Origin: Caulobacteraceae bacterium UBA5005
GTDB lineage: Bacteria > Pseudomonadota > Alphaproteobacteria > Caulobacterales > Caulobacteraceae
Length of the DNA: 9,004 nucleotides
Assembly: GCA_002398405.1 (NCBI GenBank)
Contig: DGYN01000056.1
Location: forward strand, 9,115 to 18,118
Direction of reading: 5' to 3'
The translations under genes and the position numbers were made by a program. Positions 6,314 through 9,004 of this stretch are shown piece after piece (position 1 is the stretch's first letter; every line of letters starts with the position of its first letter). Under the pieces are notes generated by a model, which saw nothing but the letters and a program-made list of their open reading frames with translations, did not search any database and was not told where the DNA came from.

Positions 6314-6331
6314 CGAACGGAAGCCCGTTCG
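6314..6331 (-). other. Perfect hairpin in the xthA-downstream gap
   Basis: CGAACGG (6314-6320) and CCGTTCG (6325-6331) form a perfect 7-bp stem with a 4-base loop. It starts two bases after the xthA stop codon on the minus-strand RNA and ends 7 bases before the next ATG. There is no T-run, so it is a poor intrinsic terminator. It may be an mRNA processing or stability element, or may modulate initiation at the next gene. Confidence 0.6.
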
Positions 6332-6333
6332 GC

Positions 6334-7113
6334 CTAGAGGTCAAGTTCGAACACCACTGGCACGTGGTCCGAGGGCTTCTCGGTATCGCGCACGTCGCGG
6401 TGGATGACGACGCTCTTCAGCCGGTCCGCCGCCTGGGGCGACAACAGGCCATGGTCGATGCGGATGCCGTGGTTCCGCTGCCAGGCGCCGGCCTGATAAT
6501 CCCAGAAGGTGTAGCCGCCAGGCGCCCCATCGGCCTGCATATAAGCGTCTGCGAGGCCTAGGTTCTTCAGCGCCCGCCAGGCGGCGCGGCTTTCCGGCTG
6601 GAAGAGGGCGTCATTGACCCAGGTCTCCGGCTTGTCCGCGTCTTCAGGCTCTGGAATGACGTTATAGTCGCCCATCAGAATGAGCCGCTCCTCGAGCGCC
6701 AGCAGTTCGCCCGCGTGTTTCCGCAACCGCGCGAACCAGTCGAGCTTGTACTCGAACTTCTCCGTGCCGATCGGATTGCCGTTGGGCAGGTAAATGCACC
6801 CGACCCGCACCGGCGTCGGCCCGGAGATGACGGCCTCGATATAGCGGGCGTGGTCGTCGACATCCGATCCCGGCAGCCCCCGCCGGATATCCTCCATCGG
6901 CGTCTTCGACAGCAGGGCCACCCCATTATAGGTCTTCTGCCCATGAACGGCGACGTTATAGCCAAGCCTTTCAAAGGCTTCTGCCGGAAACTTCTCGTCC
7001 ATGCACTTCAGTTCCTGGAACCCGACCACATCGGGCAGCTCAGCCCCGACCCAGGCCAGGACATTGTCCAGCCGCGCATTGATCGAATTGACGTTCCAGG
7101 TGGCGATCCGCAT
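6334..7113 (-). CDS. xthA: Exodeoxyribonuclease III
   Basis: A 259-residue member of the exonuclease III / AP endonuclease family (endonuclease/exonuclease/phosphatase fold). It cuts 5' of abasic sites and removes 3'-blocking groups and 3' nucleotides in base-excision repair. All catalytic positions of the E. coli enzyme have counterparts: N7 (TWNVNS), E34 (FQELK), Y108, D149 and N151 (GDYNVIP), D220 (RIDHGLL) and H250 (SDHVPVV). The length fits the roughly 255-270 residue bacterial form. The ATG at 7113-7111 follows the erpA stop codon by only 10 bases. That gap is pyrimidine-rich on the RNA and has no ribosome binding site, so translation probably depends on termination-reinitiation from erpA. 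The erpA-xthA pairing is recurrent in alphaproteobacteria (family knowledge from memory). Confidence 0.96.
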   Translation of the reverse strand: MRIATWNVNSINARLDNVLAWVGAELPDVVGFQELKCMDEKFPAEAFERLGYNVAVHGQKTYNGVALLSKTPMEDIRRGLPGSDVDDHARYIEAVISGPTPVRVGCIYLPNGNPIGTEKFEYKLDWFARLRKHAGELLALEERLILMGDYNVIPEPEDADKPETWVNDALFQPESRAAWRALKNLGLADAYMQADGAPGGYTFWDYQAGAWQRNHGIRIDHGLLSPQAADRLKSVVIHRDVRDTEKPSDHVPVVFELDL

Positions 7114-7123
7114 GGGGCGGAGA

Positions 7124-7456
7124 CTAGATGGAAAAGCTGACGCCGCAACCGCAACTCGTCCGCGCGTTCGGGTTGCGTATCTTGAACTCGGCTCCGGCCA
7201 GCTCGTCGATGAAGTCGATCTCCGACCCCTTCAGCATGACCAGGGACATCTCGTCCACCACCGCCGCCTGGCCGGCGTTTTCGATGCGGGTGTCATCGGC
7301 CTGCGCCTCGTCGACCAGGTCCATCCGGTACTGGAACCCTGAACACCCGCCGCCCTCTACCGCCACCCGCAGCATGACCGGATGGCCCTCCGCGGCGGAC
7401 AGGGCCGCAAGCCGCTTTGCGGCGGCGTCGCTCAAGGTTATGGGGGCGCTGGTCAT
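7124..7456 (-). CDS. erpA: Iron-sulfur cluster insertion protein, ErpA/IscA (HesB) family
   Basis: A 110-residue A-type Fe-S carrier. The three invariant cysteines are present: C38 in EGGGCSGFQY and C102/C104 in TSCGCGVSFSI. These hold a [2Fe-2S] or [4Fe-4S] cluster on a dimer before handing it to client apoproteins. ErpA is preferred over IscA because no isc or suf genes are nearby and the sequence is short and ErpA-like, but the A-type families are hard to separate. The ATG at 7456 (MTSAPITLSD) is chosen because the domain starts right there. An upstream in-frame ATG at 7477 would add seven residues and overlap the dgt start codon. It is the first gene of a tight minus-strand cluster with xthA (10-base gap) and the one-TM protein, and is divergent from dgt across 19 bases. 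Confidence 0.92.
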   Translation of the reverse strand: MTSAPITLSDAAAKRLAALSAAEGHPVMLRVAVEGGGCSGFQYRMDLVDEAQADDTRIENAGQAAVVDEMSLVMLKGSEIDFIDELAGAEFKIRNPNARTSCGCGVSFSI

Positions 7457-7475
7457 TTGCTCTATATGAGGCCGC
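7457..7475. promoter_or_regulatory. 19-bp divergent gap with shared TATA core (erpA/dgt)
   Basis: The whole gap is shorter than one promoter. It contains CTCTATATGAG (7460-7470), an 11-mer with symmetric arms CTC/GAG. On the plus strand TATATG (7463-7468) would place a start at or near the dgt ATG (7476), giving a leaderless or nearly leaderless mRNA. On the minus strand TATAGA (7466-7461) or CATATA (7468-7463) would do the same for erpA. Alternatively, TGAGG (7467-7471) may be a ribosome binding site for dgt, with the promoter inside erpA. No clear -35 boxes are seen; each would lie inside the opposing gene. Confidence 0.4.
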
Positions 7476-8642
7476 ATGACTGCCCCGCCAAGAGCGCCCT
7501 ACGCCGCAGACCCCTCCGCCTCGCGTGGCAGACGCCATTCCGAGGCCGATAGCGCCTCCCGCACCCCGTTTGCCCGCGACCGCGACCGGATCATCCATTC
7601 GCAGGCGTTCCGGCGCCTCAAGGAAAAGACCCAGGTCTTCGTGGCGCACGAGGGCGATCACTACCGCACCCGCCTGACCCACAGCCTGGAAGTGGCGCAG
7701 ATCGCCCGCTCGATCGCCTATGCGCTTGGCCTGGACGCGGATCTGGCTGAAGCGGTCGCTCTCGCCCACGACCTTGGACATCCGCCCTTCGGCCACGCCG
7801 GGGAGGACGAACTCGACGAGCACATGAAGCCCTTCGGCGGCTTTGATCACAACGTCCAGACCTTCCGCGTCGTGACCGAACTGGAACTGCGCTACCCGGC
7901 CTTCGCGGGCCTGAACCTGACCTGGGAGACCCTGGAAGGGGTCATCAAGCACAACGGGCCGGTGCTCGATAAACTCGGCCGCCCCGCCTGGGCGCCCGTC
8001 GCCGCCTTCGACGCCGCCTATAGCCTCGAGCTTGGCGGCTGGGCCGGCGCTGAGGCCCAGGTCGCGGCCTTGGCAGACGACATCGCCTACAACAACCACG
8101 ACGTGGACGATGGGCTGGGGGCTGGCCTCTTCTCGCTCGCCGACATCGCTGGCGTCCCCCTGATCGGACCGATCATAGAGGGCGTCCGCCGCGACTGGCC
8201 GCTGATCGACGACCGGATGCTGCGGCTGGAGGCCGTCCGCCGGATGATCGGGGCGATGGTCGAGGACGTCGTCTCCGAGACCCGCCGCCGGGCGCAGGGC
8301 GTTGATAGCGCCGAGGCGGTCCGCGGCCTTGGCAAGGCCCTGGTCGCTTTCACGCCGGATATGGCCGAGGACCTCGCCCTGCTGCGCAACTTCCTGCACG
8401 AGCGGATGTACCGCCACTACCGCGTCAACCGCACCCGCAGCCAGGCCCGCCGCCTGCTCGCCGAAATGTTTGCCCTGTTCATGAAGGAGCCGGCGGTTCT
8501 GCCGCCGGAATGGGGCGCCCGCCAGGCCGGTCTGGACGAAGCGGGCAGGGCGCGGGTGATCTGCGATTACATCGCCGGCATGACCGACCGATACGCCATC
8601 GAGGAGCACCGCCGCCTGTTCCAGATCGAGGCCTGGAGTTGA
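7476..8642 (+). CDS. dgt: Deoxyguanosinetriphosphate triphosphohydrolase-like protein (dNTPase)
   Basis: A 388-residue HD-domain protein of the short (type 2) dGTPase group, clearly shorter than the roughly 505-residue E. coli Dgt. It hydrolyses dNTPs to deoxynucleoside plus triphosphate and so limits nucleotide pools; members of this group are often not strict for dGTP. Metal-binding HD residues are visible: H69 in RLTHSLEVAQIAR, H98-D99 in LAHDLGHPPFGH, and D201/D202 in ALADDIAYNNHD. The N-terminal TPFARDRDRIIHSQAFRRLKEKTQVF (30-55 region) is the diagnostic dGTPase opening. HYRVNR (314-319) and the C-terminal helices follow the family pattern. The ATG at 7476 is used; TGAGG four bases upstream may be its ribosome binding site, or the mRNA may be leaderless. 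The TGA stop at 8640-8642 is followed by hairpins and then the SPOR-like gene. Confidence 0.94.
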   Translation: MTAPPRAPYAADPSASRGRRHSEADSASRTPFARDRDRIIHSQAFRRLKEKTQVFVAHEGDHYRTRLTHSLEVAQIARSIAYALGLDADLAEAVALAHDLGHPPFGHAGEDELDEHMKPFGGFDHNVQTFRVVTELELRYPAFAGLNLTWETLEGVIKHNGPVLDKLGRPAWAPVAAFDAAYSLELGGWAGAEAQVAALADDIAYNNHDVDDGLGAGLFSLADIAGVPLIGPIIEGVRRDWPLIDDRMLRLEAVRRMIGAMVEDVVSETRRRAQGVDSAEAVRGLGKALVAFTPDMAEDLALLRNFLHERMYRHYRVNRTRSQARRLLAEMFALFMKEPAVLPPEWGARQAGLDEAGRARVICDYIAGMTDRYAIEEHRRLFQIEAWS

Positions 8643-8655
8643 CACTCATCCTCCG

Positions 8656-8682
8656 GACTGATTCCAAAGGTGTGGATCAGTC
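8656..8682 (+). other. Bulged hairpin after dgt
   Basis: GACTGAT(T)CC (8656-8665) pairs with GGATCAGTC (8674-8682): a 9-bp stem with one bulged T and an 8-base loop. It starts 13 bases past the dgt stop codon. The stem is followed by TCAAAGG and not by a T-run, so a terminator is doubtful. At DNA level it is an imperfect dyad that could also be a protein-binding site for the next gene. Confidence 0.45.
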
Positions 8683-8726
8683 AAAGGCGCGCTTTAAGGC
8701 GGGGGGCCGCGACCGGTAGACTGCCT

Positions 8727-8755
8727 TTAGCGGGGGTGATTCGCCCCTAAGGAAG
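8727..8755 (+). promoter_or_regulatory. Leader hairpin touching the ribosome binding site
   Basis: TTAGCGGGG (8727-8735) can pair with CCCCTAA (8744-8750) with one bulged C and a loop of about 8 bases. AAGGAAG (8749-8755), the ribosome binding site for the ATG at 8765 (9-base spacing), begins inside the 3' arm. Folding could therefore reduce access to it. The pairing is seen; a regulatory effect is inference. Confidence 0.4.
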
Positions 8756-8764
8756 TTACCGCCG

Positions 8765-9004
8765 ATGAGCGACCATAACCGCGGCGCTTACACGCCCCAG
8801 TCCGAAGCCCCCCTGGCCTTCGATGCGCGGCGCACGCGCGGGGGCGAGCGGCCCTTTCCCATGGCCCTGATCATCAGCGCCGCCATCTTGGCCCTGATCG
8901 TCATCGCCTTGGTGGTCTTCCTGATGCGTCAGCCTGACGGGACGGTCGAAGGCCCCGATGGCGGGACCACCATCGACGCCATGAAGGCGCCGCCGCCGGT
9001 GGCC
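8765..9004 (+). CDS. Bitopic inner-membrane protein, FtsN/SPOR-like, N-terminal part only
   Basis: The first 80 residues of a gene that runs off the window. A polar N-terminal segment (1-32, with RRTRGGER at 22-29) is followed by one hydrophobic helix at about 33-54 (MALIISAAILALIVIALVVFLM). A Gly/Asp/Pro-rich region follows and reaches a PPP stretch at the edge. A basic cytoplasmic tail, one helix and a Pro-rich periplasmic linker make the layout of FtsN-like division proteins, which carry a C-terminal SPOR domain binding denuded peptidoglycan. The opening MSDHNRGAYTPQSEAPLAFD resembles, from memory, SPOR proteins annotated downstream of dgt or argS in Caulobacter. The SPOR domain itself would lie beyond 9004, so this call is not proven. 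AAGGAAG at 8749-8755 fixes the start at 8765. Confidence 0.6.
   Translation, partial: MSDHNRGAYTPQSEAPLAFDARRTRGGERPFPMALIISAAILALIVIALVVFLMRQPDGTVEGPDGGTTIDAMKAPPPVA

Noticed and set aside
8639..8644. Perfect TTGACA overlapping the dgt stop codon as a -35 box
   Set aside because: No acceptable -10 box is found at 16-18 bases (the region reads GATTCCAAAG), so a promoter cannot be supported from this hexamer alone.
7293..8645. 450-codon open frame on the minus strand opposite dgt
   Set aside because: It is a GC-driven shadow of dgt; dgt carries all HD motifs, and the antisense translation has no recognisable domain and overlaps erpA.

Overview
The window is a GC-rich, densely packed bacterial chromosomal segment. 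Its codon use is strongly G/C-ending. A short-form dGTPase lies next to and divergent from an ErpA/exonuclease III operon, and palindromic elements (CCTTCTCCC...GGGAGAAGG and relatives) fill several gaps. Together these suggest an alphaproteobacterium, most likely of the Caulobacterales (Caulobacter, Phenylobacterium or Brevundimonas type). This assignment is inference from gene content and style; no rRNA or other marker gene is present.

Layout. Positions 1-131 hold a large inverted repeat. Next come two minus-strand genes in a probable operon: a CurA-like NADPH-dependent MDR oxidoreductase (1040-2035), then an uncharacterised DUF429-like, probably RNase H-fold protein (134-1015, GTG start). 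Divergent from them, across 87 bp, is a Gfo/Idh/MocA-family dehydrogenase (2123-3019). A second palindromic element (3052-3107) precedes a small secreted protein of unknown function (3162-3794). Then comes ilvD, dihydroxy-acid dehydratase (3858-5591), with a plausible promoter of its own. A third palindromic element (5592-5759) fills the convergent gap almost exactly.

The minus strand then carries a three-gene cluster, transcribed from right to left: erpA (Fe-S insertion), xthA (exonuclease III) and a one-TM protein of unknown function. Only 19 bp separate erpA from the divergent dgt (dNTP triphosphohydrolase, 7476-8642). That gap holds a TATA-type core that could serve both directions. The window ends inside a bitopic membrane protein with an FtsN/SPOR-like layout (8765 onward).

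Functional reading. ErpA matures Fe-S enzymes, and IlvD (branched-chain amino acid and pantothenate precursor synthesis) carries an Fe-S cluster, so the two are linked by cofactor and not by operon. XthA and Dgt belong to DNA repair and nucleotide-pool control. The left part is metabolic and less well defined. I see no CRISPR, tRNA, rRNA, transposase, phage or toxin-antitoxin gene. This is mainly ordinary housekeeping sequence. The parts most worth a second look are the modular palindromic intergenic elements, the very compact erpA/dgt divergent promoter, and three conserved-looking proteins of unknown function.
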